Shown: positions 46,280 to 55,581, counted from the first letter of the stretch. The stretch: DNA of 64,000 bases from Saprospirales bacterium (GCA_007695145.1 REEI01000075.1:1-64000), one strand, 5' to 3'. The notes: generated by a model from the letters alone, not told the origin. A program made the numbers and translations.

Positions 46280-47086
46280 TCAATCTTCCTTCATTACAGA
46301 GGGGTTAATTCCCATAGCAGAATAACCGCCATCGTGGAAGAGATTTTGCATGGTAACTTTTTTGCTCAAATCTGAGAATAACATCACACAATAATCAGCG
46401 CACTCTTCTGCGGTTGCATTTCCAAGAGGTGACATCTCTTCAGCATAGTCGAAGAAATCCTTAAAGCCCTTGACTCCGGAACCTGCAGTGGTCCAGGTTG
46501 GCGACTGAGAAAGAGTATTGACCCTCACCTTTTTCTTTACTCCAAAATGATACCCAAAACTCCTTCCAAAAGATTCTAATAAAGCCTTGGCCTCTGCCAT
46601 TTCACTATAATCGGGAAAGACTCTTTGAGCAGCTATGTAGCTCAAAGCCAATATGGATCCCCATTCGTTCATTGCATCCTTATTGTAGAGGGTCTGCATC
46701 AATTTATGAAAAGAGATGGCAGAAATGTCCAGGGTCTTCTGCATCCAATCGTGATTCAGATTGGTGTATTCACGCTTTTTTCTCACATTCAGAGACATCC
46801 CGATGGAGTGAAGCACAAAATCGATCTTTCCTCCCAGCAGTTCCATCGATTGATCGATCAGCTGTTCCAGGTCTTCCATTTTGGTGGCATCAGCAGGAAT
46901 GACCTTCGCACTGAGCTTTTCTCCCAGTTTTTGTATTTCTCCAAACCTAAGAGCCACCGGTGCATTGGTCAGCACTATAGAAGCTCCTTCCTCTGTGCAT
47001 TTTTCGGCGACCTTCCAGGCAATTGACTGCTCATCAAGTGCTCCAAAAATGATTCCTCTCTTACCTTTTAATAGATTGTATGCCAT
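46280..47086 (-). CDS. fabI: Enoyl-ACP reductase (FabI)
   Basis: 268 residues. It catalyses the NADH-dependent last step of each fatty-acid elongation cycle. Seen: the cofactor motif GIIFGALDEQSIAWKVAEK (residues 11-29), the HSIGM segment, and the catalytic Tyr150/Tyr160/Lys167 in LSYIAAQRVFPDYSEMAEAK. The order SYIAAQ-x-Y-x6-K is diagnostic for FabI rather than FabG. It overlaps nothing but starts seven bases after the recN stop, so the two share a transcript. Confidence 0.96.
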   Translation of the reverse strand: MAYNLLKGKRGIIFGALDEQSIAWKVAEKCTEEGASIVLTNAPVALRFGEIQKLGEKLSAKVIPADATKMEDLEQLIDQSMELLGGKIDFVLHSIGMSLNVRKKREYTNLNHDWMQKTLDISAISFHKLMQTLYNKDAMNEWGSILALSYIAAQRVFPDYSEMAEAKALLESFGRSFGYHFGVKKKVRVNTLSQSPTWTTAGSGVKGFKDFFDYAEEMSPLGNATAEECADYCVMLFSDLSKKVTMQNLFHDGGYSAMGINPSVMKED

Positions 47087-47092
47087 GTTTCT

Positions 47093-48751
47093 TTATTTGG
47101 TTTGTAACAATTCTCTTGCATTTTCAACAGCAGCAGCACCGGGAGGATCGGAGCTCAACATCACTGCAACATAGTGCATCCTGTCCTCCTCCTTGAGTTG
47201 GCGCAACCTGGTACTGGTTTTTTCCTCTTCATTGGATTTGTGTATATAAAAATGGGTCTGGGCGCAAGCAGCAACCTGAGGCGAATGGGTGATCACAATC
47301 AATTGGTGTGACAGAGCTGTTTTTTTCATTATTCTCCCCATTCTGAGAGCCACGTCCCCACTGACCCCCGAGTCAATCTCGTCAAAAATCAAGGTGGGTA
47401 GTTGTATTTTGCCGGCTATCAAAGACTTAATGGCCAGATTGAGCCGAGAAATCTCCCCACCTGAAGCCACCTCTTTCAAATCTCTGAATCCCATGCCTTT
47501 ATTTGCAGAAAACATCAAGCGAACCCGGTCCAAACCATCCGGCTGGGGTTCATCACTTTCACTCAGCTCAATTTTCAATCTCGCATTGGGCATGGCAAGG
47601 TCTTTTAGTATCCTGCAGGCCTCTTCTTCAATTTTGCGGGCTGCTTTCGCCCTTGAATCGCTGAGTTCCTTTCCCTCTTTTCTCAAGGTTTTGAAAAGTT
47701 CATCGCTCTCAGATTTCAAGTCTTCGATCTCATCAGCCACCGAGCTATACTTTTTTAATCGCTCTTCTAAATCGCGAGACAGTTCAATCAGTTGCTCAGA
47801 TGTATCCAGGCGATGTTTCTTCAACAGTCTATTCATTTCATCTAAGCGATTCTTCAACATCCCCAGTTCCTCGGGCTGATATTCTAGCTGATCATTCAGC
47901 ATATTAGCCTCGCGGGATATCTCGCTGAGTTCAATCCTTACCGATTGAAGTCTTTGGGTAAAATCACTGATCTCCTTGCTACAATGGCTCAAAGGTTGGA
48001 GTTCTCTCAATAGATCACTGATCAGAATCTCTAAGGAATTGGGCGAACCTTCAATGGTGGAATCAATTCTGGAAAGGCCAAGTTTAATGTTTTCAAAATT
48101 TTCGAGCATACTGAGTTGGGACTCCAATTCCTCCAACTCGCCTGCTTGCGGATTAAGCTCGTTTATCTCCTCGAATTGAAAGCGGATAAAATCCTGCTCC
48201 ATACCGGCCTCTCTTTCCACTTCCATCAATTCCTCCAGTTTCGATCTACTCTCTTGCCATTTTTGGAAAAAATCGCTATACCTTCTGCGAATGCTTCGGT
48301 TTTCTGCCATCGCATCCAGCAAGCTCAATTGATAATTCCTTCGATAAATATCCAGGCTTGCAAACTGCTGGTGCAAATCTACCAGATGCGTAGTAAGGCG
48401 GTTCAACAAATCGAGTCTCACCGGACTGTCATTGACAAAAGCACGTGATTTGCCTACAGGCAGGATTTCTCTTCTGACCGTAAGTATGGGATGAAAATCG
48501 AGGTCCTGTTCAAGGAAAAAATCTTTGAGGTCGTATTTGCTGATGTCAAAATCGGCTTCAACAACGCACTTTTTTTCAGGGTCTCTGAGTACATTCAAAT
48601 CTGCCCTGTTGCCCAAAACCAGGCCCAGGGCTCCCAATAGAATGGACTTTCCCGCTCCGGTTTCACCTGTCAATACATTCAATCCTTCTCCGGGATTGAA
48701 GTTCAGATGATCAATGATGGCGTAGTTCTTTATTGTCAGGCTTTTCAGCAT
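47093..48751 (-). CDS. recN: DNA repair protein RecN
   Basis: A 552-residue SMC-like ATPase for double-strand break repair. Walker A is LTGETGAGKSILLGALGLVL (~28-47); the middle ~150-390 is long coiled coil; the signature/Walker B is ASGGEISRLNLAIKSL and PTLIFDEIDSGVSGDVALRM. The C-terminal H-loop is VITHSPQVAACA. Two -7-like boxes lie just before the start, the nearer only five bases from the ATG. fabI follows after 6 bp. Confidence 0.96.
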   Translation of the reverse strand: MLKSLTIKNYAIIDHLNFNPGEGLNVLTGETGAGKSILLGALGLVLGNRADLNVLRDPEKKCVVEADFDISKYDLKDFFLEQDLDFHPILTVRREILPVGKSRAFVNDSPVRLDLLNRLTTHLVDLHQQFASLDIYRRNYQLSLLDAMAENRSIRRRYSDFFQKWQESRSKLEELMEVEREAGMEQDFIRFQFEEINELNPQAGELEELESQLSMLENFENIKLGLSRIDSTIEGSPNSLEILISDLLRELQPLSHCSKEISDFTQRLQSVRIELSEISREANMLNDQLEYQPEELGMLKNRLDEMNRLLKKHRLDTSEQLIELSRDLEERLKKYSSVADEIEDLKSESDELFKTLRKEGKELSDSRAKAARKIEEEACRILKDLAMPNARLKIELSESDEPQPDGLDRVRLMFSANKGMGFRDLKEVASGGEISRLNLAIKSLIAGKIQLPTLIFDEIDSGVSGDVALRMGRIMKKTALSHQLIVITHSPQVAACAQTHFYIHKSNEEEKTSTRLRQLKEEDRMHYVAVMLSSDPPGAAAVENARELLQTK

Positions 48752-48768
48752 GGGCCAAATTTATCCGG

Positions 48769-48776
48769 CAAAAATA
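48769..48776 (-). promoter_or_regulatory. -7 element (TATTTTTG) of recN
   Basis: Perfect TAnnTTTG on the minus strand 17 bp before the ATG. A second perfect match (TAAATTTG, 48763-48756) is only 4 bp before the ATG and would give a leaderless message. Which is used is unknown. Confidence 0.4.
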
Positions 48777-49332
48777 GGAAAAAAGAGCGTATACTCTGTA
48801 AGTGTTCACCATTTGAAGTTGGTAAGCTTACCACTGAAATGAAAAACACTATTTCAGAATGTTCTTAAATTTTGAGATTTGAGATTTTTGTTGGCTGTGA
48901 GTTCTCATAATATGGGTTGACAGGCTACCCCAGCCAACCTGGTCGACTACAAAAAAAAAACCGTAAGGTGAAAAAACTGGAGCAATTCCTAAGCTCTTTA
49001 AAGTGCATAACTTTTTCGAGAAAGAAGCATTTGACAAAACACTCGACTTGAAGTGTGGCGGTTTCATTTCCTCGGAAATTTCGTTGAGAATCATTTCGTT
49101 TTCAAAACCTTTTACCTATCGCGCATATTGGCATTTCAGCCTGAACACCTCTTTCCAGGGCTAAAAAGGCTAAAAAGTCATATTTGGATAATTGAATTAG
49201 ACCAACCCATCCAACATGAGCCCAAATGCTACAACCAGGGAACTGCAATCGACTGAGTTTACCAAATTTCAGTCGTGGAAGTCAATTTTTAGCCAAATAC
49301 TTGACAGCCTTGATTTTTTTATAACTTTTTGA

Positions 49333-49401
49333 ACTTGTGCTGAGTTTACCGAAGCACTTGTGCTGAGCCTGTCGTAGCACTTGTGCTGAGTTTATCGAAG
49401 C
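49333..49401. repeat. Tandem 23-bp repeat (three copies)
   Basis: Copies at 49333-49355, 49356-49378 and 49379-49401, all starting ACTTGTGCTGAG and ending CGAAGC or CGTAGC; copies 1 and 3 differ at one position. The flanks ACTTTTTG (49324-49331) and CAAAAAGT (49409-49416) form a partial inverted repeat. The motif resembles a family of short intergenic repeats (TGCTGAG...TCGAAGCA) seen in many bacterial genomes. Confidence 0.85.
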
Positions 49402-49916
49402 ATCAAGACAAAAAGTAAGGGAGAACGCGAGAATACTATTAATACCAATAGGGTTTTGCTCGCTTAGAAGCGAAATATGTTACAAGTCATTGATAAACAT
49501 TGAGTAAGGCATTTAAATTATGCATTTTATTACTATTTAAACAACTGACCTTAAAGTAGTTAAGTGGAGTATAAAATTTAGTAAATAATTCTGAAAGGGG
49601 CGTCCTTTCTAATCGGTGTTTAATTTTTTAAGATTGGCCCTCATTGACTTGACTCGAGTGAAATTAACAATGACTAATTAATCTTAATAATTTAATAGTC
49701 TAATACAATTGGATAATATACCTACACCTCCAAATAATTCAGGACAGGATTTTGGTTCACGATAGTTGTCGAGCAAAAACAGAATCTTTATTTTCTAAAG
49801 ACAACGAATGAAACCTATTGTGACCTTCAAACCCTCTAATATGTATAGAAAATGGCCCTGACAAAAGGGGAGGCCTCAGAGTCAACTCAATTTCAAGAAG
49901 AGAAAGGAGAGTTTCA

Positions 49917-50465
49917 TCAGCCCCCGCGAAGAGCCTGATATCGCTCTTTAACTTTGGGACCCACATCATTGGCTTCATGGACAAAGAGCAAATCACCTGC
50001 ACTGGCATCGAGAATATAGTTGTACCCATTTTCTATGGCCACCTCTCTTACAGCTTGTTCTAGTTTAGAGAGTAGTGGAGTGAGGAGATCTCTTCGCTTT
50101 TGCCGGATTTGTTGCTCCATGGTTGTTTGAAGAGCTATCAGAGCTTCACGATCCTTATCCAGTTCCTGGTCTTTTTCCTCGATCTGACGTCGGGAGAGAA
50201 GACCCTGCTCGGCCATGGTCATGTACTGTTGAAATTTGGCCTGAAATTTATTGTAATCCTCCTCAATTCTCTCCTCCCAGGTATTGGTCAAAGCTCGAAG
50301 CTCTTCATCTGCCTGAGCAATTTCAGGAAGATTCATTAGCAAATCGCTATAATTAACAAATCCGATCTTGGAATTCTGAGCCTGAGCATTGCTGTTAAAT
50401 GCTCCATTTGCTCCAAACAACAGAGCAGTTACCAGCAAAATGATATTAAAAAACCTTTGTGTCAT
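49917..50465 (-). CDS. OmpH/Skp-family periplasmic chaperone
   Basis: 182 residues. A signal peptide (MTQRFFNIILLVTALLFGAN) precedes the mature KIGFVNYSDLLMNLPEIAQA segment, which matches the Skp/OmpH N-terminus. A long coiled-coil region (~60-130) follows, and a GYNYILDASAGDLLFVHEAN C-terminal domain. It holds unfolded outer-membrane proteins in the periplasm. It overlaps the tatA stop by four bases (ATGA), so the two are translationally coupled. Confidence 0.9.
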   Translation of the reverse strand: MTQRFFNIILLVTALLFGANGAFNSNAQAQNSKIGFVNYSDLLMNLPEIAQADEELRALTNTWEERIEEDYNKFQAKFQQYMTMAEQGLLSRRQIEEKDQELDKDREALIALQTTMEQQIRQKRRDLLTPLLSKLEQAVREVAIENGYNYILDASAGDLLFVHEANDVGPKVKERYQALRGG

Positions 50466-50713
50466 TCTTCTGTCTTTTCTTTTGATGTGGAACTTTGGAT
50501 GGATTTTTTCTTTCCGTCTTCTTCCTTCATTCCCTCCTTTATTTCTTCCTCTATGGAAGCTCTGGCGCTATTGAACTCTCTGATTCCCTTGCCCAGACCC
50601 CTCATCAGCTCAGGTATTTTTCTACCTCCAAACAAAAGGACGATGGCAAAGATGATCGCTATGAGTTCGTACCCTCCGAGCGGAAACAGGAAAAAAAATG
50701 ATAGATGTGCCAT
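50462..50713 (-). CDS. tatA: Twin-arginine translocase TatA/TatE-family protein
   Basis: 83 residues. One hydrophobic helix followed by the amphipathic one: GGYELIAIIFAIVLLFGGRK, with the conserved FGGRKIPELMRGLGKGIREF, then a charged Lys/Glu tail. It forms the pore or scaffold part of Tat export of folded proteins. The GG of TatA (FGG) is present. tatC is not nearby. A well-spaced promoter lies upstream. Confidence 0.93.
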   Translation of the reverse strand: MAHLSFFFLFPLGGYELIAIIFAIVLLFGGRKIPELMRGLGKGIREFNSARASIEEEIKEGMKEEDGKKKSIQSSTSKEKTEE

Positions 50714-50731
50714 AATTTATGATTTCACTTG

Positions 50732-50762
50732 CAAAGGTACAACGATTATTTTTCAACAACAA
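50732..50762 (-). promoter_or_regulatory. Promoter of the tatA-ompH pair
   Basis: On the minus strand: TTG (50762-50760), a 20-bp spacer, and TACCTTTG (50739-50732), a perfect -7 match, 18 bp before the tatA ATG. Confidence 0.6.
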
Positions 50763-50786
50763 TATAAAACGCACCCTTAGCTTTTG

Positions 50787-51740
50787 TTACTTTTTCAATC
50801 CTATCTCTCTAAGGCGTTCGTCAAGATATTCACCAGCTGTAATGGGGTCGTATTTCAGAGGATTTTCAGCATCGACACAAGATTCCAGACAAGTTAAATC
50901 CATATCACTGCGGGGATGAAGAAAGAATGGAATGGATAATCTGGGCATGTGCCATTCTTCTCTTGGAGGATTGACCACTCTGTGTGTGGTGGATTTGAGA
51001 TAATCATTAGTCAGACGCTGAAGCATGTCCCCAACATTTATTACGATTTCATCTGCTTGAGGGACTATATCCAACCACTTGCCTTCTTTATTCAACAATT
51101 GCAGACCACCTGCTGATGCTCCCACGAGTAATGTGATGAGATTGATATCTTCGTGCATTTCAGCACGTATGGCCGATGCCGGTTCAGAGGTAATTGGAGG
51201 ATAGTGAATAGCCCGGAGAATGCTGTTGCCATTGTGTATTCTCGAGTCAAAATAATCATTTCTCAAACCCAGGTGGTCGGCTATTGCCCTCAAGAGTATT
51301 GCCCCTGCTTTCTCAAATTCACTGTACAACTGGCGTCCCAGCAATCCAAATTCAGGTACTTCATCGACCATAATATTATCGGGATATTCTGACTTTATGG
51401 CATCGCCGTCTTCAACCTCCTGGCCTATCTGAAAAAACTCCTTCAGGTCTCCCACTTTACTGTGTTTGGCGTGCTCCTTTCCAAAAGAAGTGTAGCCCCT
51501 CTGCCCTGCCAAACCCTGAATCTCATACTTGTTCTTGAGCCCATTCGGCAGTGCAAAAAAACTCTTTGCCGCTCGATAGAAATCGTCGATCAATTCCTGT
51601 GGTACTCCGTGATTGATCACTCCCACAAAACCAATGTTGTGAAAGGCATCACCCAGTTTTTTCACAAATTCTGTTCGATTGGAACTATCGCCTGAAGCAT
51701 AATGGCTGAGGTCTACTAATGGGATGGTACGATTTGACAT
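50787..51740 (-). CDS. 2-oxoglutarate/Fe(II) oxygenase of the isopenicillin N synthase family
   Basis: 317 residues, the usual size. The N-terminal DIOX_N part has IPLVDLSHYASGD and NIGFVGVINHGVPQELIDDF. The catalytic double-stranded beta helix carries the iron ligands His196 and Asp198 (EMHEDINLITLL) and His253 (STTHRVVNPP). The RLSIPFF motif (Arg267, Ser269) binds the co-substrate carboxylate. Relatives oxidise diverse small molecules; the substrate is not deducible. Neighbours (tatA, gldB) give no pathway hint. Confidence 0.9.
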   Translation of the reverse strand: MSNRTIPLVDLSHYASGDSSNRTEFVKKLGDAFHNIGFVGVINHGVPQELIDDFYRAAKSFFALPNGLKNKYEIQGLAGQRGYTSFGKEHAKHSKVGDLKEFFQIGQEVEDGDAIKSEYPDNIMVDEVPEFGLLGRQLYSEFEKAGAILLRAIADHLGLRNDYFDSRIHNGNSILRAIHYPPITSEPASAIRAEMHEDINLITLLVGASAGGLQLLNKEGKWLDIVPQADEIVINVGDMLQRLTNDYLKSTTHRVVNPPREEWHMPRLSIPFFLHPRSDMDLTCLESCVDAENPLKYDPITAGEYLDERLREIGLKK

Positions 51741-51810
51741 GATTTGTTTTTTTGCGCTAAGATAAAATATTATTGGATTATTGGGTTTTCGTAAAAAACA
51801 CCTCTTCTTT

Positions 51811-52890
51811 CTAAAAGCGACCTGGTCGATACCTCGACTGCATCAGGAATTCATGGCCGTCTGTAATACTCAACATCTCTTCAAGAGATCGATCGGGATG
51901 GTTGCGAACCCAGGCCCTCACAATTTTATAGCCCAACCAATTGACTACGCGGCCAGGGGCTTCAGGAGGCATTCCGGGAGAGTGAGGACTGGGATTGATC
52001 AATCTGGCGTACCTCACCATATCGGTAGTGTACAACAAATCTTTTTCGATGAGGTGATTGTAAATCTGAGCTTCATTTCTATTGGCCCATTCAAGTTGCT
52101 GGGGTGTGTACTCAAAAATTACTGAGTCGTGCTTGTGCGGAAGAATGAGTTTGTTGAGATGATGTTTTTTGCCATAGTAGAGCATCAGATCGATCATTCT
52201 TCCTCTGGGGGGGGGTCCCAAAAGATCGTCCCAGACCGCATCAAATGATTTCTTTACGAGATGTTCGACATTAAAGGTTCTCACATTGTATCCTGAAAAT
52301 GCAGTGTTGAAGTAGGAGAGAACCGTGTAGTCAAAATGATCATGAAGGAACATATCGAGCCCTACTGCAAGGCCATCTCTTTCTTCTTCATGAGAAAAAA
52401 TGACATTCCCGTAGGCAAATTCCGAGATAAACAGATATACCGGAGGCGTGCTTCTATTTGGAAAGTAGTATTGATAGTAGGTGAATGCCTCTCTGAAATC
52501 TTCCTCTATCAAACTCATATCCGGAATGGCAGCGCGCAGTGTATCACTAATATCGCGGTAGAAATCGCTCTCAAAAAACATTCTCATGCGATGATGAAGA
52601 CTGTCAATGGGTTCTTCGCGATTCCAAATCTCCAAAATGATCTCAAAAAAGAGCAAACTAAAGGAGGGGTGCTCCTCCATAAGGGCTTCCAGGGCATCTA
52701 CTCCTTCAAAAACAGCTTCCCTCACCAGGCTGTCGTAATTGATCACTTCGGTCTGTATTTCAATATGGGAAACATCCGGGATGGGATCTCTTTGCTCCCT
52801 CTGGCAGGAGGTGTAAATAACCAGGAGCAGCAACAAAGAAAGGTAAATTGCAACCTTTTCCCCTGTTTTTTTAGTTGTAACTATGGACAT
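51811..52890 (-). CDS. gldB: Gliding motility lipoprotein GldB
   Basis: 359 residues. The lipoprotein signal ends VIYTSC. The GldB family is recognised by FYRDISDTLRAAIPDMSLIE, FRYF-like TYYQYYFPNRSTPPVYLFIS, GLDMFLHDHF and the C-terminal APGRVVNWLGYKIVRAWVRN. The fold is related to zinc peptidases (DUF2268), but no HExxH is present (HDHFD stands in its place), so it is probably not catalytic. GldB is required for gliding in Flavobacterium and its loss also affects T9SS. The codons for Pro226-228 form a C9 homopolymer (plus-strand G9 at 52207-52215), in frame as sequenced. Confidence 0.9.
   Translation of the reverse strand: MSIVTTKKTGEKVAIYLSLLLLLVIYTSCQREQRDPIPDVSHIEIQTEVINYDSLVREAVFEGVDALEALMEEHPSFSLLFFEIILEIWNREEPIDSLHHRMRMFFESDFYRDISDTLRAAIPDMSLIEEDFREAFTYYQYYFPNRSTPPVYLFISEFAYGNVIFSHEEERDGLAVGLDMFLHDHFDYTVLSYFNTAFSGYNVRTFNVEHLVKKSFDAVWDDLLGPPPRGRMIDLMLYYGKKHHLNKLILPHKHDSVIFEYTPQQLEWANRNEAQIYNHLIEKDLLYTTDMVRYARLINPSPHSPGMPPEAPGRVVNWLGYKIVRAWVRNHPDRSLEEMLSITDGHEFLMQSRYRPGRF
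52207..52215 (-). repeat. C9 homopolymer inside gldB
   Basis: Plus-strand G9 (coding strand C9) encoding three Pro residues (226-228). A length change of one base would shift the frame roughly two thirds of the way through gldB and truncate it. Confidence 0.95.
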
Positions 52891-53014
52891 ATTTGTTTTT
52901 GATGTAAAATTGCGGTCCGAATCTGAGATGATACTTTTAGGGAAAAATATATTTTTTTCCGAAATAAGCGCATGATCGACTCAGCCATGGTTTTTAAATA
53001 ATATAAATGCTTCA

Positions 53015-53749
53015 ATGATGAGAATTATTTTATCGAGCTTATTCTTACTGATGATCCAGTACTCTTTCTCTCAAGCCAAAGTCTCTGACTTTACCTTTGG
53101 CTTTGAGGTTTCACCCACTCTGAGCTGGATGAGTACTGACAACAATCTGATCAACAACAATGGGGCCAACCTCGGAGTCAAATTGGGTACTACAGGGGAG
53201 TATATGCTCTCAGAAAACTACAGCCTTACTGCAGCCATTATTTTCTCCTTCAATCAGGGCGGTCAATTGTTTTATGAATCAGGAGGAAACCTTCTCCCGA
53301 GGACCAATCTGTCGGATTCCGATTTCAACCGGTCGCTGCCGAACAACGTAGACATCAGATACAAAATGCAATTCCTCGAGCTGCCTATAGGATTTAAGAT
53401 GCGAACCAATCAAATTGGAAACTTGCGCTATTTTGCTCACTTTCCGGAATTTGGACTCATATTCAATACACAGGGAAGGGCCAATATTGAGGGGGGGTCT
53501 TCAGGCAATACCATCAATTTAGAAAACGAAAACATCTCCAAGGAGATACCCTTTTTAAGGATCAAGTGGGCAGTAACTGCCGGTATAGAGTATCACGTTG
53601 GTGGCAACACCTATCTGGTCGGTGGTTTGGGATATCAGGGTACTTTTGGAGACATGCTCAAGGGCGGAGGAACCAAAAACAATGGGAACAGGGACAACTC
53701 TGTATCCAAGATTCACGCCCTGGTATTTAAAATGGGAGTTACTTTCTAA
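53015..53749 (+). CDS. PorT-family outer-membrane beta-barrel protein
   Basis: 244 residues. The signal peptide MMRIILSSLFLLMIQYSFSQ is followed by an eight-strand barrel: FTFGFEVSPTLSWMSTDNN, LGVKLGTTGEYMLSENYSLT, MQFLELPIGFKMRTNQIGNL, IKWAVTAGIEYHVGGNTYLV and the terminal KIHALVFKMGVTF with a C-terminal Phe. The FLELPIGFK motif is typical of the PorT/outer-membrane beta-barrel (OMP_b-brl_2) family. A G7 run (53491-53497) lies in the middle. nadC follows about 200 bp later. Confidence 0.86.
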   Translation: MMRIILSSLFLLMIQYSFSQAKVSDFTFGFEVSPTLSWMSTDNNLINNNGANLGVKLGTTGEYMLSENYSLTAAIIFSFNQGGQLFYESGGNLLPRTNLSDSDFNRSLPNNVDIRYKMQFLELPIGFKMRTNQIGNLRYFAHFPEFGLIFNTQGRANIEGGSSGNTINLENENISKEIPFLRIKWAVTAGIEYHVGGNTYLVGGLGYQGTFGDMLKGGGTKNNGNRDNSVSKIHALVFKMGVTF

Positions 53750-53954
53750 TGGCTTCGAACCAATAAAGCTTCCGATTTAGCATCCCGGGTACCGAGAAAG
53801 GATTTTAATGCTTTCCTGTATCACCTCTCACAAAAACGAATGATTAGCAAGGTAAAGGAAAGGGGCTGAAAAGGCCCAATGGAATTGAGTAAGGGATTTA
53901 CATTAATTTTTAAAGGAGTTAAGCAATACTCCGTCCAAAGTACAAATCAAAGTC

Positions 53955-54800
53955 ATGGATTTCAAAAAATTGAATGAATTTATTGATCGGGCACTCAAGG
54001 AGGACGTCGGCTCAGGCGACCACACATCCAATGCTTGTATACCCCCCGATAGCAGATCAGATGCACACCTACTGGTAAAAGATATTGGAGTGCTTGCAGG
54101 AGTAGATTTGGCTGAAAAGATTTTCCACAAACTCGATCCATCTATAAAATTCACTAAACTCATAGCCGATGGGGAGGATATCAAAACCGGGGATGTGGCG
54201 TTTAGGATGAATTGTAACAGCAGGGCTATGCTCATGGGCGAGCGACTGGTGCTAAATCTCATGCAGCGGATGAGCGGAATAGCCACCATCAGTTCGAGAT
54301 TTGCCGTGGAGGTAGAAGACTTACCTGTCAGAATTTTGGACACCAGAAAAACCACACCCCTGATGCGGTTTATTGAAAAATGGGCCGTTAAGTTGGGAGG
54401 ATGCCACAACTATCGTCACGGGCTTTACGACCGGATAATGATCAAGGACAATCACATAGACGCCTGTGGCAACATACAGGATGCTATTTATGCCAGCCAT
54501 GAATACATGGAAAATAACGATCTCGATCTGGCCATTACAATCGAAGTAAGAAATTTGGTTGAACTGCACGAAGTATTGGAAACGGGAGGCGTACACCGCA
54601 TTATGATGGACAACTTTGAAATTCCACTTTTAAAGGAGGCCGTGGCCACCGTTGACGGCAGATTTGAAACAGAGGCTTCCGGTGGCATCAACCTCTACAA
54701 TGTTAGGGATTATGCTCTTACCGGGGTGGATTTCATCTCTGTTGGTGCCCTTACCCACAGTGCAGGGAGCCTGGACTTAAGTCTAAAGGTGGGCGCCTAA
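53955..54800 (+). CDS. nadC: Nicotinate-nucleotide pyrophosphorylase (carboxylating)
   Basis: 281 residues. It converts quinolinate and PRPP to nicotinate mononucleotide in de novo NAD synthesis. Signatures: ALKEDVGSGDHTSNACIPPD, RMNCNSRAMLMGERLVLNLM, ILDTRKTTPLMRFIEKWAVK (active-site Lys/Arg), GGCHNYRHGLYDRIMIKDNH, and the TIM-barrel end EASGGINLYNVRDYALTGVD with VGALTHSAGSLDLSLKV. Complete, with a normal start. No nadA or nadB nearby. Confidence 0.96.
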   Translation: MDFKKLNEFIDRALKEDVGSGDHTSNACIPPDSRSDAHLLVKDIGVLAGVDLAEKIFHKLDPSIKFTKLIADGEDIKTGDVAFRMNCNSRAMLMGERLVLNLMQRMSGIATISSRFAVEVEDLPVRILDTRKTTPLMRFIEKWAVKLGGCHNYRHGLYDRIMIKDNHIDACGNIQDAIYASHEYMENNDLDLAITIEVRNLVELHEVLETGGVHRIMMDNFEIPLLKEAVATVDGRFETEASGGINLYNVRDYALTGVDFISVGALTHSAGSLDLSLKVGA

Positions 54801-54913
54801 GGTAGTAACCCCTTTTTCACTCCTTGCCCATCTGGTAAAGCTCTAGAAACTCAGGTGTCCCGGACTTGTACTTTAAAATCGTCATAGGCTTATGAATTTT
54901 TTCTAAATCAGTT

Positions 54914-55024
54914 TTACGGGTAATTGGCCAATAGGTACAACAGGAATACCATGATAAACAGCATTGCAATCCAAAATCTTTTATCTCTTGTAAGGTCGGT
55001 TTCTTTTTCGATCATTTTCCTCAT
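54914..55024 (-). CDS. Possible small single-span membrane protein
   Basis: 36 residues: a charged N-terminus (MRKMIEKETDLTRDKRFW) followed by one hydrophobic helix. The frame extends to 55147 but those residues look random. There is no homology evidence, so this is only a candidate. Confidence 0.25.
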   Translation of the reverse strand: MRKMIEKETDLTRDKRFWIAMLFIMVFLLYLLANYP

Positions 55025-55484
55025 TTTACATCCCAACCGGGCATTATCAATTATTTCTGCCCAAATGGAGACAAAAAAGATGCCATAGCAAAAAAGCCTA
55101 ATATATCTGAACTGATATAGAAAAATACTCAATGTAAAAGAGTGCAAATAACAGCTATTTACACTTTTGAATTGTTTATTATTTTGAGGGGTGAAAAAAA
55201 TATTTTAGACTTAGGCTATGGAATAACAATGGTCAAACAGTCATAGTGGCCTTCGATCGAAAAAACCTAATAATGCTAGTGAATTTAAACAAGACTAGGC
55301 TATACTGAACAGTTTGTGATTTGCGAAAATAAACGACCTTAAAAGGATACTGTTCCAAAACCTTCAATAAGGCAAAAGGATATAAATCGGAGAGATAAAA
55401 GTATTATACTGCTAAACACCTATTTTACAATTAAAAGTCCTAATAAAATTCTTAGAAAAAAATTTGTGTTAAATTTTTTATTTT
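55025..55484. other. AT-rich region before the metzincin gene
   Basis: About 460 bp with no supported gene. Ends at the promoter boxes of the next operon. Confidence 0.5.
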
Positions 55485-55518
55485 TTTGCCACTATATCAA
55501 AATTTTCATCTATCATTG
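55485..55518 (+). promoter_or_regulatory. Promoter of the metzincin operon
   Basis: TTTG (55485-55488), a 22-bp spacer, and TATCATTG (55511-55518; one mismatch to TAnnTTTG). Predicted start near 55524, about 33 bp before the ATG at 55557 and about 128 bp before 55652. Confidence 0.5.
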
Positions 55519-55581
55519 CAGAGTAAATCTAATTTTTTAACCCTAATTCTGTTGTTATGTATACAATATTTAGTTCTATTA

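Larger units (their letters stand above)
48752..49916. other. 1.16-kb non-coding region with a tandem repeat
   Basis: No supported gene. It holds the 23-bp x3 tandem repeat at 49333-49401 with flanking partial inverted arms, an A10 run at 48951-48960, and a short hairpin near 49470-49490 (CGCTTAGAAGCG). The -7 boxes of recN lie at the left end. Confidence 0.6.

Noticed and set aside
48849-49094. 81-codon frame in the gap after recN
   Set aside because: Crosses an A10 run and shows no recognisable protein features.
49333-49401. CRISPR array from the three 23-bp repeats
   Set aside because: The units are directly adjacent with no spacers, and no cas genes are nearby.
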